A stretch of DNA of 64,000 bases. It comes from a marine group bacterium Sva0996 bin134. Lineage in GTDB: Bacteria; Actinomycetota; Acidimicrobiia; Acidimicrobiales; Bin134. Location of the stretch: the NCBI GenBank assembly GCA_002239105.1, contig MPNQ01000014.1, positions 17,852 through 81,851 of the forward strand, read 5' to 3'. Each line of letters opens with the position of its first letter. The stretch's first letter is position 1. Under the pieces are notes generated by a model. That model was not told where the DNA came from and searched no databases. It saw only the letters and a list, made by a program, of their open reading frames with translations. Both the position numbers and the translations under genes were made by a program. Positions 1-11,372 of this stretch are shown piece by piece.

Positions 1-795
1 GCCGAAGAGGATCCCACGTTCCAAGTCCGTACCGATGAGGAGACTGCGCAGACCCTCATCGCTGGCATGGGCGAGTTGCACCTAGAGGTGCTGGTGGAGC
101 GGATGTTGCGGGAGTTCAGCGTGGATGCCTCGGTGGGCAAGCCCCAAGTGGCCTACCGGGAGACCATCTCCGCCCCGGTTGCCAAATACACCCACACCCA
201 TAAGAAGCAGACCGGCGGCTCCGGCCAATTTGCCGAGATCACTTTCGACATGGAGCCCAACACCCCCGGCAAGGGCTACGAGTTCGCCAGCGAGGTATCC
301 GGCGGGCGCATTCCCCGGGAGTACATCCCCGCAGTGGACAGCGGCATGCAAGACGCCATGACCACTGGCCCTCTAGCTGGCTTCCCGGTCGTTGATATCA
401 AGGTGACTCTCACCGACGGCAAACACCACGATGTGGACTCTTCGGACATGGCCTTCAAGATCGCGGCCACGGCCGCTTTCCGCGACGCCGCCCGCCGGGC
501 CAAGCCCATCCTTCTGGAGCCGATCATGGCCGTCGATGTCGTGACGCCCGAGGAGTACATGGGCGACGTCATCGGCGATCTGAACGGTCGCCGGGGCAAG
601 ATCGACAGCATGGAGCAGCGGGGCCGCGAACAAATTGTCAAGGCCCATGTGCCACTTTCGGAAATGTTCGGGTACGCTACCGAACTCCGCTCGCGGACAC
701 AGGGCCGCGCAACGCACACCATGCAGTTCGACACCTACCGGCAGGCTCCTGCCAAGGTGCAAGAAGAGATCGTCGCCCGGATCAGGGGCGAATAA
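1..795 (+). CDS. fusA: Elongation factor G, C-terminal part (gene enters from the left edge)
   Basis: The open frame runs in from base 1 and ends with TAA at 793-795, giving about 264 residues. EF-G is the GTPase that moves tRNA and mRNA through the ribosome after peptide transfer. The visible part begins [18 protein letters not shown] and [10 protein letters not shown], the end of domain III, and runs through domains IV and V to the normal C-terminus. The G domain lies outside the window. It is followed by tuf with a 37-base gap, the usual str-operon order. The product is certain; only the 5' end is missing. Confidence 0.97.
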   Translation, partial: AEEDPTFQVRTDEETAQTLIAGMGELHLEVLVERMLREFSVDASVGKPQVAYRETISAPVAKYTHTHKKQTGGSGQFAEITFDMEPNTPGKGYEFASEVSGGRIPREYIPAVDSGMQDAMTTGPLAGFPVVDIKVTLTDGKHHDVDSSDMAFKIAATAAFRDAARRAKPILLEPIMAVDVVTPEEYMGDVIGDLNGRRGKIDSMEQRGREQIVKAHVPLSEMFGYATELRSRTQGRATHTMQFDTYRQAPAKVQEEIVARIRGE

Positions 796-832
796 CCAGG
801 GGGAACAAACCCACCCTCGGAGGTTGAGAAAA

Positions 833-2023
<1,191 letters not shown>

Positions 2024-2028
2024 CTTCC

Positions 2029-2349
2029 ATGGCAGCAGGACAGAAAATCCGCATTCGGCTGAAGGCCTACGATCACGAGATCATCGACCAATCCACCAAG
2101 AAGATCGTGGAGACGGTCAAGCGCACCCAAGCCGACTTGCGGGGGCCCGTCCCGCTGCCCACCGAGAAGCACCGCTTCACCGTGATCCGGTCACCCCACA
2201 AAGACAAGGACAGCCGCGAGCACTTCGAGATACGCATCCACAAGCGCTTGCTCGACATCGTGGATCCCGGCCCCAAGACCGTGGACTCCCTCCAACGGCT
2301 GGACTTGCCTGCGGGGGTCGACATCGAGATCAAGCTCCAGCACGGCTGA
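2029..2349 (+). CDS. rpsJ: 30S ribosomal protein S10
   Basis: A 106-residue S10, a small-subunit protein that also pairs with NusB in antitermination. It starts [20 protein letters not shown] and has the family segments [20 protein letters not shown] and [10 protein letters not shown]. It lies five bases after tuf. In most bacteria S10 is the first gene of the rplC-rplD-rplW cluster; here that cluster begins about 11 kb downstream, so rpsJ is left with the tuf transcript. Confidence 0.98.
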   Translation: MAAGQKIRIRLKAYDHEIIDQSTKKIVETVKRTQADLRGPVPLPTEKHRFTVIRSPHKDKDSREHFEIRIHKRLLDIVDPGPKTVDSLQRLDLPAGVDIEIKLQHG

Positions 2350-2387
2350 GCGGCGCGCCACCGCAGCGGACTGAGTCCGGGCTAGCC

Positions 2388-3560
2388 GTGGCTTCCTCCC
2401 AGGTAATACTGCTACGGGTTTCCGGACCCGACCGCCCTGGCTTGTTCGCCGCGCTGCTCGGCGTGTTGACCGCCGGCGGGGCCCACATCCAAGACGTGGA
2501 GCAGGTGGTGATCCGCCGCCAGCTCACCTTGGGCATTGTCATGGAGGTTCCTCCCGGCCAGGACCTGCTCAAAGACCTCCTGCTGTTCGGCTGGGAGCAG
2601 CGGGTGGCGGTGGAGTTCGATGTGGTCGACCCCACCCCCTCCGTCCACACCGGTGCTCACGCGGTCACCGTGTTGGGCCGGGAGCTGACCCCGTCCATGC
2701 TGGCAGCCACCGCTAACGCCATCGCCGACGGAGGGGGGAATATCAATCGCATTGTGCGCCTCTCCCGCTACCCCATCTACAGCTACGAGCTGCTGGTTGA
2801 GGGAGGCGACGCCGATGACATTCGCCACAACCTGCTGTCGGTGGCCAGCGCCAACCCCGAGTTCGACGTGGCCGTCCAGCGAGAGGGCTTGGCCCGACGG
2901 GCCAAGCGGGTCGCCCTGCTGGATGTGGACTCCACCCTCATCCAAGACGAGATGATCGACCTGCTGGCCGCCGAGGCCGGCTGCGTGGAGGTGTGCCAGA
3001 AGCTGACCGATCAGGCCATGCGAGGCGAGATAGATTTCGAAACCTCGCTGCGAGAACGAGTCCGCCTTTTGGCCGGATTGGACGAGGCCGCCCTGGAGCG
3101 GGTGTGGGATCAGGTCACGCTCACCCCGGGAGCTCGGACATTCGTGACCACCCTTCAGCGGTTGGGCTATGCCATCGCCATCGTGAGCGGCGGCTTCACC
3201 CGGTTCTGCACCCGGCTCAAGCAGAACTTCGACCTCGACTACGCCTTCGCCAACACCCTGGAAATGGCCGACGGCAAGCTCACCGGCAACCTGGAGGGTG
3301 CGATTGTGGACCGCGGCCGCAAGGCCGAGATCCTCCACGAGGTGGCCGCCGCCGAAGGGGTGACGCCCGAGCAGGTGGTAGCGGTGGGCGACGGCGCCAA
3401 CGACATCGACATGCTCACCGCCGCTGGACTGGGCATCGCCTTCAACGCCAAGCCCAAGGTCCGCCAGGCCGTGGAGACCGCGGTGAGCGTCCCCTACCTG
3501 GACGCCGTACTGTTCCTGTTGGGCGTGAGCCGCGAAGAAGTCGAAGCCGAGGGGATCTGA
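2388..3560 (+). CDS. serB: Phosphoserine phosphatase with N-terminal ACT domains
   Basis: A 390-residue enzyme that removes phosphate from O-phosphoserine in the last step of serine synthesis. The GTG at 2388 is chosen because ACT-domain sequence begins at once (VILLRVSGPDRPGLFAALL); the frame is open further upstream but overlaps rpsJ. Two ACT-like regulatory segments fill roughly residues 5-165. The HAD phosphatase domain follows, with the nucleophile motif DVDST near residue 178, VSGGF, and the metal-binding GDGANDIDML near residue 330. This ACT-ACT-HAD layout is usual in actinobacterial SerB. It is probably co-transcribed with the lyase gene that starts 11 bases later. Confidence 0.93.
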   Translation: MASSQVILLRVSGPDRPGLFAALLGVLTAGGAHIQDVEQVVIRRQLTLGIVMEVPPGQDLLKDLLLFGWEQRVAVEFDVVDPTPSVHTGAHAVTVLGRELTPSMLAATANAIADGGGNINRIVRLSRYPIYSYELLVEGGDADDIRHNLLSVASANPEFDVAVQREGLARRAKRVALLDVDSTLIQDEMIDLLAAEAGCVEVCQKLTDQAMRGEIDFETSLRERVRLLAGLDEAALERVWDQVTLTPGARTFVTTLQRLGYAIAIVSGGFTRFCTRLKQNFDLDYAFANTLEMADGKLTGNLEGAIVDRGRKAEILHEVAAAEGVTPEQVVAVGDGANDIDMLTAAGLGIAFNAKPKVRQAVETAVSVPYLDAVLFLLGVSREEVEAEGI

Positions 3561-3571
3561 TCCCGGCCGCG

Positions 3572-4441
3572 ATGAACTCCGAACCCCCTCCGATCCGCAG
3601 CCTGTTGTTCGTCCCGGCCAACCGGGCCGACCGGATGCAAAAGGCGCTGGCCTCAGAGGCCGACGGGGTGGTGTTCGACCTGGAGAGCGCCATACCCCGC
3701 GGGGCAGCTGCCGAGGCCCGGGCCAACGTCCGCCACGCGCTGGAAGGCCATACCCCTGACAAGGCCGCGGTGTTCGTGCGAGTTTCAGCAGTGGGAACGG
3801 ACGATTTCGCCCCTGATGTGGAGGCCTGCCGACACCCATCGCTGACCACGCTGATGCTGCCCCAAGTGGTCGGCCCCGACGAGGTGGCCACTGCCGATGC
3901 CGCCCTGGCCGGCACCGAGGCCCGGATCATGCCGCTGGTGGAGACCGCCTCCGCCGTTCGTCTGGCCTACGAGCTGGCCACCGCCTCCGACCGGGTGGCC
4001 TACATGGGCGGCGCCACCGGCCGTCACGGCGACTTGGGCCGCTCCGTGGGCTTCCAGTGGTCACCCGAAGGCACCGAGACCTTGTACCTGCGCCAAAAGG
4101 TGCTGATCGACGTGCGATCAGCCAGCGTGCCCAATCCCCTGTCCGGCCTCTGGGGCACGGTGGACGATCTCGACGGCCTCACCGGTTTCGCCCAGCAAAC
4201 CCGGCAACTCGGCTACGAGGGGATGATGATCATCCACCCCACCCACATTCCGATCGTCAACCAGATCTTCTCCCCCACCGCCGAGGAGATCGCCGCCTGG
4301 AACCAACTCATCGCCGCCGTCGAAGAGCATGAGGCCCAAGGCGTCGGTGCTTTCCGCCACCAAGGCCGCCTCATCGACCAAGCCCACCTCCTCACCGCCC
4401 AACAAAACCTCAGCCGCGCCACCCGACTGGGGCTCTACTAA
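3572..4441 (+). CDS. CitE-like HpcH/HpaI-family lyase or aldolase
   Basis: A 289-residue protein of the citrate-lyase beta / HpcH-HpaI TIM-barrel family. Members cleave or form carbon-carbon bonds of acyl-CoA substrates such as malyl-CoA or citramalyl-CoA. Family marks are SLLFVPANRADRMQKAL at the N-terminus, VVFDLESAI (metal-binding and substrate region) and IMPLVETASAV. There is no citrate-lyase alpha or acyl-carrier gene beside it, so it is more likely a CoA-thioester lyase than part of a citrate-lyase complex. The exact substrate cannot be read from the sequence. It starts 11 bases after serB. Confidence 0.8.
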   Translation: MNSEPPPIRSLLFVPANRADRMQKALASEADGVVFDLESAIPRGAAAEARANVRHALEGHTPDKAAVFVRVSAVGTDDFAPDVEACRHPSLTTLMLPQVVGPDEVATADAALAGTEARIMPLVETASAVRLAYELATASDRVAYMGGATGRHGDLGRSVGFQWSPEGTETLYLRQKVLIDVRSASVPNPLSGLWGTVDDLDGLTGFAQQTRQLGYEGMMIIHPTHIPIVNQIFSPTAEEIAAWNQLIAAVEEHEAQGVGAFRHQGRLIDQAHLLTAQQNLSRATRLGLY

Positions 4442-4453
4442 CTCAAATCCCAG

Positions 4454-7400
4454 CTACTGCATCGCCCCAATGTGATCGGAAGGTGTTGAGTCTTGATCGC
4501 TAGCTTGGTTTGACTGCCCCGAATTCGGGACTCTTAGCAGGCCGTGTCGACGAAGCGTTTCTCGGAGTTGCAGAACGGCATCATTTGAGCCGTTTGTGGG
4601 CTGGTACTGCTCCAGCCATCTCGGGGCTTTTTGTGCGATGGTCATCCGGTCCCATGTGGCTCTGTTGAGACGCCCGCCATTGTCATCGATGTCACCTGTT
4701 GAAAGAGCGTGGGCAGGGTTGCATTGGACTTCGATCAGGCTTGTGAGGATGCGAATGCTGTCTTCTTTTGGTTCGTTGTTGAACACTCTGCGGATTATCA
4801 GCTCGGACATGTCAATCTCACCGCCGGTGGCTTCCATTGCTTTGAGGGTGAGGGCGACCCATTCGTCGTGGGGCATGGTGTCCGTGCGGACCAGCCAGCC
4901 GAGTGCCCGTGTGTGCCGGTTCCCTTCCAGTAGCAACTCAAAGAATCGGTCTGCTCTCTCTTTCATGGTGTCCTCACCCGTGCTGGAGTAGTCAAGCAGC
5001 CAGGCGAGGACTTCGCAGGCAGCAGGCACTCGGTTGCCGAGTTGCTCGATGACAGATTCGGGCTCGTACCCTTCGGTGCTGTTGAGCATGGCGATCAGAA
5101 TCCAGTTGAGTGCACGGTCAACGCCGCGGTGGGCAGCGTCGTAAACTCCTCTGCGGTAGTTGGTGCAGATCCATTCGTAAGGCCATTCAAACCTCAGCAC
5201 TTGGTCTAGGGCTATCCTGCCCAGAACGTCATTGTCGAACAGATCATCCTTGTTCTCCTCCAGCCAATCGGGGAGGGCGTGAAGGAGAAACTCGACGCGG
5301 GCCGCGATGATGGCTCGGTATTTGGCTCCCTCTTCCCCAGGTATGGCCAAGCACCATTTGACCAGAGCAGGGGCCTGCGATCTCACCTGAGAGCTTGTTC
5401 TGTGTTCGTGGACTGCGAGCAGCAATGCAGTGTCTAGCGCCTGGGTGTTTTGCTGGTTGATTGCCAGGTGGTGTAGGTCTTCTTCACGTTTGTGTTGGTC
5501 GTCAGAGTGCAGCATCACAGCCAGGGGCGAGATTTCCATGTCGTCTGCGCTCATCTGACTCAGTGGGAACGCCTTGGCCTCGCGTTCCAGCAGATCCCAC
5601 ACCTCCTGGTAGCGGCCTGCGAGGCCGATTTTGGTTACAAGAAGCCGCCTGACCAGCCAGATAGCGGCTCTGTGAGCCTCATCCCAATCGCTGGCACAGA
5701 GATTTGAGTGGGGGCTCTCGCCGCCTAGATCTTCGACGGGCCGCGGCTCTCCCAAGACCCAGACGATCGTGTCTACCAGGCTGTCGATGTCCGTGCTGCC
5801 CATCTGTTCGGATTCAAGGGCGCTGAGTGCCGTCAGGTAGTGGGATATGTAGGTGGGGTGGCGGAGAAGCTCCGCTATGTGGGTCGGATTGTCTCCCCAG
5901 CCGGATGGGTTCGCTTCGACCAGCTCTTGGAGCACTCTGCCGAGTATCAGTGTTTCGCAGGTCCATTCATCCCGTGCCACTGGGCATGAGGCGATCTCCC
6001 GTGCCGCGTCAGCCGGCGCCATGCAGCCCAATTCGTCGGCATCGAATCTGGGTTGCAGCGGCCCGCTTCGAATGGGTACCTCCGGCCTAAGCGATTTGTT
6101 TGCTATCTCGTCGAAATCGGCACGCCCCCTGGGTGACTGCTCCGCTGCAAGGAGTTTGTATGCGTTAGAGCCGGTCCAATTTGAAGCTGCGTCTTCTGGG
6201 AGGAGCGGCACCCACTGGTAAGGATACAACCAGCCGTACTCTGCCCATATGCTGTCCGAGCCAATTGCCTCCTCAACCTCGGAGAGAATTGGCGGCTCTC
6301 CCAGAGCTGCCTGCCACCGGCCCACACAGCCGACGACATCCTCGTCCCCGCTTTTGCTCGAAGACACAACTCGATCGATGAGAGCGATGTCATCACAATT
6401 GGGCAAACGCGAGGCAATGGCCGACTCGATTGCCCGGACCATGTCCTCAGGATCGGCGTCGTCTGCCACTGACAAGGCCCACACTCCCAACCGGTGGCCG
6501 AGCGGCTCTGGCACTCGGGCAGCCAACTCCAGCAGGGTTGAGGCGGGCAGCCCTCCAATGGCCGATTGGAATATGCGGACCAAGCAAGTGCTGATCGCGC
6601 TCACCGCCTTCACCCCGAAATCGTCGAGGTCGCGCTCCCCGAGCCTGCTGACCGGCGCGTCGCAAGAGTAGCCGAGAGGGAACATCCACCGATTTGACGA
6701 CATCTCCACAGACTCGTCCCCAAGCACTTCGGCCACCATGCGGTCTAAGGCTGAAGGTCTCCAGTGGCGGCGAGCTATTTCCAACTTGTAGGCCAGCATC
6801 TCTAGCCGGCCTGCGGCGTTGTCAGGGGTGGCACCGCCAGAAAGCATCCCGAGCAGGGCCATGTAGTAGTTGTCCTCTCGCCCGCCGTGGAGCGCCGGAT
6901 TGGAATCCTCTCGACCTTGCAGAAGAGTGCTCAAGAATACGTCGGCGGCATCTTTCACCAGAATGCTTGACGGATCAACGCCGTCTCTGAGCGCATCGAG
7001 AACTCCGAACAAGAGCATCCACCCATCGGGATGACGTCGGACTATGTCCAAAGATTCGGCAATAGCAGGCGGCTCCATGTCCAAGAGTGCAGAAGCGAGA
7101 CTGACACAAACTGCTGTGTCTCCCTTGTGCCGCTCGAAGATCTCCATGACCCACTTGACCGCTTCCGCGCGGTAGTCCTTCGACAGCCGGACCACCGCCT
7201 CCCACGCGATCCACCGGCCGCCCGATTGGTCAAGAGGGTCAAGGGGACGAGCACCCTGATTCAACCTCTGAAGCCAAACCGGTGTCGGCACCAGCTCTAG
7301 GAAAGCCTCCAGGTCTCTCGCAGAGGCGAGAAGTTCGTTGACTTCTCTGACCACTTCATCGGAAGGATCTGCCTGTCGGGCCAAAGCCGACAACCGGGCA

Positions 7401-7963
7401 CCGGGAAGGTCCGGTGGCCGAAACACTGTCCATAGCGCATCTTCGACTTCAGAGAGTAGCCGTCGCGACTGATCCTCAGTACAGCCGTCGTGTACGTATT
7501 CACTAGCCTTGCCGTGGAGTCTGGCTATCCGCTTTGCCGGAGCCAGATCATCCGGTGAGGCTTGTGCTCCTTTCAGCTTCACGATGAGAGCAACGGCGCG
7601 CTTCAATGCCTTCTTGTCCTCGTTCTTGCCAAGCTCCTCAAGCTGATCGATACAGGCCAACAGTTCGTCTAGTGGCCCAGGAGCATCACCGGGGGTCTCG
7701 ATACTCCTGACGTATCTTCTCTTTGCTCTGATGACAGCCTGGCTCTTCTGCTGCCACGGATTGGGTTCCACGAACTGATCCGCGTATCTGAACACCGAAT
7801 CCAAAGCCGCGCGGACATATACAGAGACACCGCGTCCGACAGCATCCCGCGGTTCCCCACTATCCTGATGCCGCCTCGCTGCTTCTAGGTCGCGACTAGC
7901 TGCGCGGCCTTTGTAACCGATCAACTTCAGTTTCTCCGATAGTGCCACTGTGATGTCGCTCAT
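4454..7963 (-). CDS. Very large helical-repeat protein of unknown function, next to a nuclease/methyltransferase
   Basis: The frame encodes 1169 residues from the ATG at 7963; a TTG at 8008 would add 15. I see no signal peptide, no P-loop, no membrane segment and no nuclease motif. The protein is rich in leucine and alanine, with short amphipathic helices throughout, like HEAT-type or TPR-like solenoids. The part around ELGCMAPADAAREIASCPV and ELVEANPSGW resembles the helical tails of large STAND-type defence proteins, but no NTPase core is present. Near residues 145-160 is RLHGKASEYVHDG, a pattern reminiscent of HEPN-like helices. Base composition is visibly poorer in GC than the ribosomal genes on both sides, which suggests transfer. 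It lies on the same strand as the methyltransferase gene and downstream of it, 313 bases away (268 if the TTG start is used). A defence role is an inference from context. Confidence 0.75.
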   Translation of the reverse strand: MSDITVALSEKLKLIGYKGRAASRDLEAARRHQDSGEPRDAVGRGVSVYVRAALDSVFRYADQFVEPNPWQQKSQAVIRAKRRYVRSIETPGDAPGPLDELLACIDQLEELGKNEDKKALKRAVALIVKLKGAQASPDDLAPAKRIARLHGKASEYVHDGCTEDQSRRLLSEVEDALWTVFRPPDLPGARLSALARQADPSDEVVREVNELLASARDLEAFLELVPTPVWLQRLNQGARPLDPLDQSGGRWIAWEAVVRLSKDYRAEAVKWVMEIFERHKGDTAVCVSLASALLDMEPPAIAESLDIVRRHPDGWMLLFGVLDALRDGVDPSSILVKDAADVFLSTLLQGREDSNPALHGGREDNYYMALLGMLSGGATPDNAAGRLEMLAYKLEIARRHWRPSALDRMVAEVLGDESVEMSSNRWMFPLGYSCDAPVSRLGERDLDDFGVKAVSAISTCLVRIFQSAIGGLPASTLLELAARVPEPLGHRLGVWALSVADDADPEDMVRAIESAIASRLPNCDDIALIDRVVSSSKSGDEDVVGCVGRWQAALGEPPILSEVEEAIGSDSIWAEYGWLYPYQWVPLLPEDAASNWTGSNAYKLLAAEQSPRGRADFDEIANKSLRPEVPIRSGPLQPRFDADELGCMAPADAAREIASCPVARDEWTCETLILGRVLQELVEANPSGWGDNPTHIAELLRHPTYISHYLTALSALESEQMGSTDIDSLVDTIVWVLGEPRPVEDLGGESPHSNLCASDWDEAHRAAIWLVRRLLVTKIGLAGRYQEVWDLLEREAKAFPLSQMSADDMEISPLAVMLHSDDQHKREEDLHHLAINQQNTQALDTALLLAVHEHRTSSQVRSQAPALVKWCLAIPGEEGAKYRAIIAARVEFLLHALPDWLEENKDDLFDNDVLGRIALDQVLRFEWPYEWICTNYRRGVYDAAHRGVDRALNWILIAMLNSTEGYEPESVIEQLGNRVPAACEVLAWLLDYSSTGEDTMKERADRFFELLLEGNRHTRALGWLVRTDTMPHDEWVALTLKAMEATGGEIDMSELIIRRVFNNEPKEDSIRILTSLIEVQCNPAHALSTGDIDDNGGRLNRATWDRMTIAQKAPRWLEQYQPTNGSNDAVLQLRETLRRHGLLRVPNSGQSNQASDQDSTPSDHIGAMQ

Positions 7964-8066
7964 CTTCACCCAGGCCTGCTTTCGATCGACTTTGTCAACC
8001 TGCTCCAATGATCAGACTACAAGGCTGGAATTCCAGCTCCCTCCTAGTTTCTGGTGGCCGATCTAG

Positions 8067-8101
8067 AGGAGTGTTTTCCCAGTTAGGAACACACTCCTTT
8101 T
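8067..8101 (+). terminator. Hairpin with T tail between the large helical protein and the nuclease/methyltransferase genes
   Basis: AGGAGTGTTTTCC at 8067-8079 pairs with GGAACACACTCCT at 8086-8098 around a six-base loop, with one mismatch. On the plus strand it is followed by TTTT, as in a Rho-independent terminator. The flanking genes read the other way, so it would block plus-strand transcription entering them, or act as a structure in the minus-strand message between the two genes. The rest of 8009-8275 holds no convincing gene. Confidence 0.45.
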
Positions 8102-8275
8102 AAGCGGCTCAAAGCAGTAATCTGGGTTATGGAAGTCAGATTTGCAGCTGTGGGATGTGGTACGGGTTTGGGACATCAAGACTCCGGCGGAGAGTAGAAG
8201 CACAACTGGTGTAGTGGCAGCATCGACCCGCTGGCCGGGCAGTTCTCAAACATCTGCCAACACACACCCCAAGCT

Positions 8276-11262
8276 TCATGGGCGGGTCTTCTTGTCGCCG
8301 TGGACTGAGGGCTCGGAACACCACTGCATACGCAAGGTCGTCAGCGGGTCAAGGATGGTCTCGGGAAGCCCGAGCGCACCACACAGCACTCTTTCGTCCA
8401 GTTCCTGACGGGCATCGTCTCGATAGGCCTCATTGGCAGGCAGCATGGGCCGATGCTCGAACTCGTCGAACACATCGACCAGATCCCGAACCTGTTCGGC
8501 TGAAATTGCCCTCAAGTCCAACACAGGGATGTTTCCCATCGTGGTCACCGTCAGATTCGCCCGACCCTTCTGCTGGCGATTGGATACATACCAGCGCCCC
8601 AGCAACCCAAGGGTGGTATTCAGCCACACGCAGAGGGCCTTCTCCCAGACTTCGACATCGCCACCATCACCTGGGGTGGGGCCAAAAGACGGCCAAGCCC
8701 GTCCGCCGATAGCCGGCCTAGGGGTCAAGCACGCTGCCATCGGCTGCGAGTTCACCTGAAAGTCTCTATTGACATGCAAGCGGGTGGCACCGGCGAACGA
8801 ACGACCAGTGCTGCTGGTTCGCCCCTCCCACATCACAAGAGCGAACTCCTTCAGCTCAGAGCGCTCGACTCCTTGCGAGCAGGGCAGCACGCGCATCGTG
8901 GTCTCCGCCCTGTGATCGTGCGACCAGAGCACCGGCCCCAACTCGCCTGGGGATGGGCCGCCCGATCAGGCAGTCTGACGATGTCGAATGGGCCGCGGGC
9001 GGAGTCGTCGGAATTCCGACCGGAGATGTCCCGATCTACCAGTCCTCGATGACCCAGCCGCTTTAACGGCGAGCTCGGAAGATCGAGAACTCGATGGCGG
9101 GGCAAGGTAATCCGGCCTGCGGCCAGTTCAGTGGCGGCCACTGCTACCCCGACATTCGACACTCCGATGGGATTGCCCATCACATCTTCACCGAATGCTG
9201 AGGTGGCGTGAAGCCCAATATCTTGACTACCAACTGTCAGCAGACCGCTGCTCCCAGACTTGGCATTGATCGCTCGGGCCATCTCGATTCCGGCGATCGG
9301 TGAAAAAGGTCGGTTATTCAATATGGCATGGACGACATCCAACGCCGCTTCCGATGCCGGACCGGCCTTCTTGGTAGCTACGACGATTACTTCAGCCATT
9401 CCGGTGTCGGCCGAAAAAGCGCGACCTTCAGAGGCCTCATCTCCATGCTCAGATATGGAGACAACAGCTATATCTTCGTACTGGACAGCCAGAAGCGCCC
9501 GCGCGGCTCCCCACGCTGCACCAGAAACCAGCGAGGCAGGCAGGATCAAAGCCAGCACCCCACCGGGTTTGAGCTTGGCGTGGGCCAAGTCGATGAAGTT
9601 CGAGGCAATCCCCGCGTTGCCGTGACTCGCCTTCATGCCGCTGATGAGCATTATGTTCTCGGCCAGAACGTCTGACATGGCCTTTTGCGCTTTCGGATCA
9701 GCCCCCAAACCGGCGAATGCAGGGTTGGGCACCTCGGCGTGACCAGCCTCATGGTTGGTTGGGCGGGTGAAAGGGGGATTCATGATGGCGATGTCCAGCG
9801 ATTCGGCGGGAATGTCAGCAGCAGTAAGCGTCTGCTCGCCCCGCGCGGTTGCCGCCAGCGTCCCATCCCCCCAGAGGGCAGCCCGTTTGTTGGAGTGGAG
9901 CAGGTCGAGAGCCCCGATGCGATACGCCAGCACGCCCTGTTCATCAGCAACTTCTCCGTAGGGCATGACCCACGTCTTGGTGCTGGTGTAGTCGATGTCG
10001 GGCCGCTCTCCCGAAAGACGAGCGGCAGTCAGATGCACGGCAGCAGACATAATGTCACAGCCGATCATCGCCTCTTCGATAAGGGGTCGATGTACGTCAG
10101 CGTCGTCACCCCCCTCAATGCGATACCGCTCGACAATTCGACGGTACACCGCGGTCAACAGCGCGCCCGTGCCGCAGGCCATGTCCGCCACCCGTAAACT
10201 GGCGATCGCTTCCGGGTCGGCCCAATCCACCTCTAGGCGCTCCACCGACAACTCGGCCAACAGAGCTGCTGACGCGGGTCGGGTGTAGAAGGTGGCCAAG
10301 AATTTGCGATCACCGATTAACTCCCCGAAGAGCCGCCCAACCAGGCCGGAGGAGTTCGGGTCGTCGACTATCTCTCCCGCGGTGCGGCACAGGATTTCGA
10401 GCGCTCGCTTGGCACCTACAAAGCTGTTCATGGCCCGCAGCAGCCTTCGGCCCACTCCGAAGATGGGCCAGTAGTTTACCTCCAAGATGTCCTGCCATAT
10501 TTCCAGTACCCGAAGCTGATCCAGCTCGTTGTCAGCCATCATCTGCGATGGCGTTGGTATCTCCGGATGATGTTTCGCAATGTGAAACTGGAACAGCACG
10601 GCGTTGAATAGGATCGCCATGGCCATGCGGTTGGTCTGCTCCCCCGACTCTTGAGCCAGCACCTCCCCAAAGGCATCGGCTGTGCCCACCCCTTCAGTAG
10701 CCTGAGCCGCTGCAGCGGTCAGCCGCGCCTGCAACAACTCGGCCACAGGGCCAGCATCAGCGCCATCGGCCCCCGCTCGGTCGACGAACGCGGCAAACTC
10801 TGCAAGCCTGCCCTCCAACCAACCCGATTCAGGGAATCTAGCCTGGGCGCCTTCGCCGTTTACCGACCACATGGCCCACTGGAACGTGATCTCGGTGAAT
10901 GCGCCTTGGGCTAGCTCCTCATCAGAGAAGTCATTGAGCCGCTCCGGGCTTCTCATGCCGACAACCACTCGAACTGCGCGATCATCCTTGGCCCACCGCG
11001 TCCCGAAGTGTCCCAAGCACTGCTGCTCCAACTGCCTGGCAGGGACACTGGCATACTTGTTCTCTACGAGAACTCGCTCTCGGCCCGGCGCATCCACGGT
11101 CAGATCGGGCTGTTTGGCTGAGCCGACCAGCTTGCTGGCGCGCTCCGCTTGCACCACCGACTGCGGATGGCATCGCCCGATGGCCGCGGCAATGGCCGCG
11201 TTCAGCGCCTTCTCATCTCGGTGCTCAGCGGGCGGCATCGTCCGATTGTACGAGGCAGCCAT
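8276..11262 (-). pseudogene. Type IIG-like single-chain restriction nuclease / N6-adenine DNA methyltransferase, split by one frameshift
   Basis: Two frames together make about 995 residues. The N-terminal part has a PD-(D/E)XK nuclease pattern (KQPDLTV near residue 52, then LVENKYA near 67). The middle has the methyltransferase motif I MACGTGALL near residue 360 and the adenine-specific NPPF motif near 490. The C-terminal part, expected to carry target recognition, changes frame near 8950. The frame from 11262 is coherent as far as LPDRAAHP, and the same protein continues as GPVLWSHDHRAE in another frame ending with TGA at 8276-8278. One extra C in the CCCC run (plus-strand GGGG, 8949-8952) would restore a continuous protein. 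A nuclease, methyltransferase and recognition region in one chain is the type IIG layout. Start choice: ATG at 11262; a TTG lies at 11304. It may be intact in the cell if the indel is a sequencing error. Confidence 0.72.
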
Positions 11263-11372
11263 GACAGCTTGGTGCAAAGGTCCAATGCCAAAGCAGGCTG
11301 TCAAGAGTCCTGAACGCAGCAGATTCCGTCCCCAGCAGCGAATCTCAAGCGCCGGGGTGGTACAAAACGGCT

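Noticed and set aside
2412..3839. 475-codon minus-strand frame opposite serB
   Set aside because: Gly/His/Gln-rich low-complexity product; serB motifs on the plus strand explain the region.
8136..8324. Small minus-strand frame between the two defence-like genes
   Set aside because: It overlaps the methyltransferase end and shows no motif or ribosome site.
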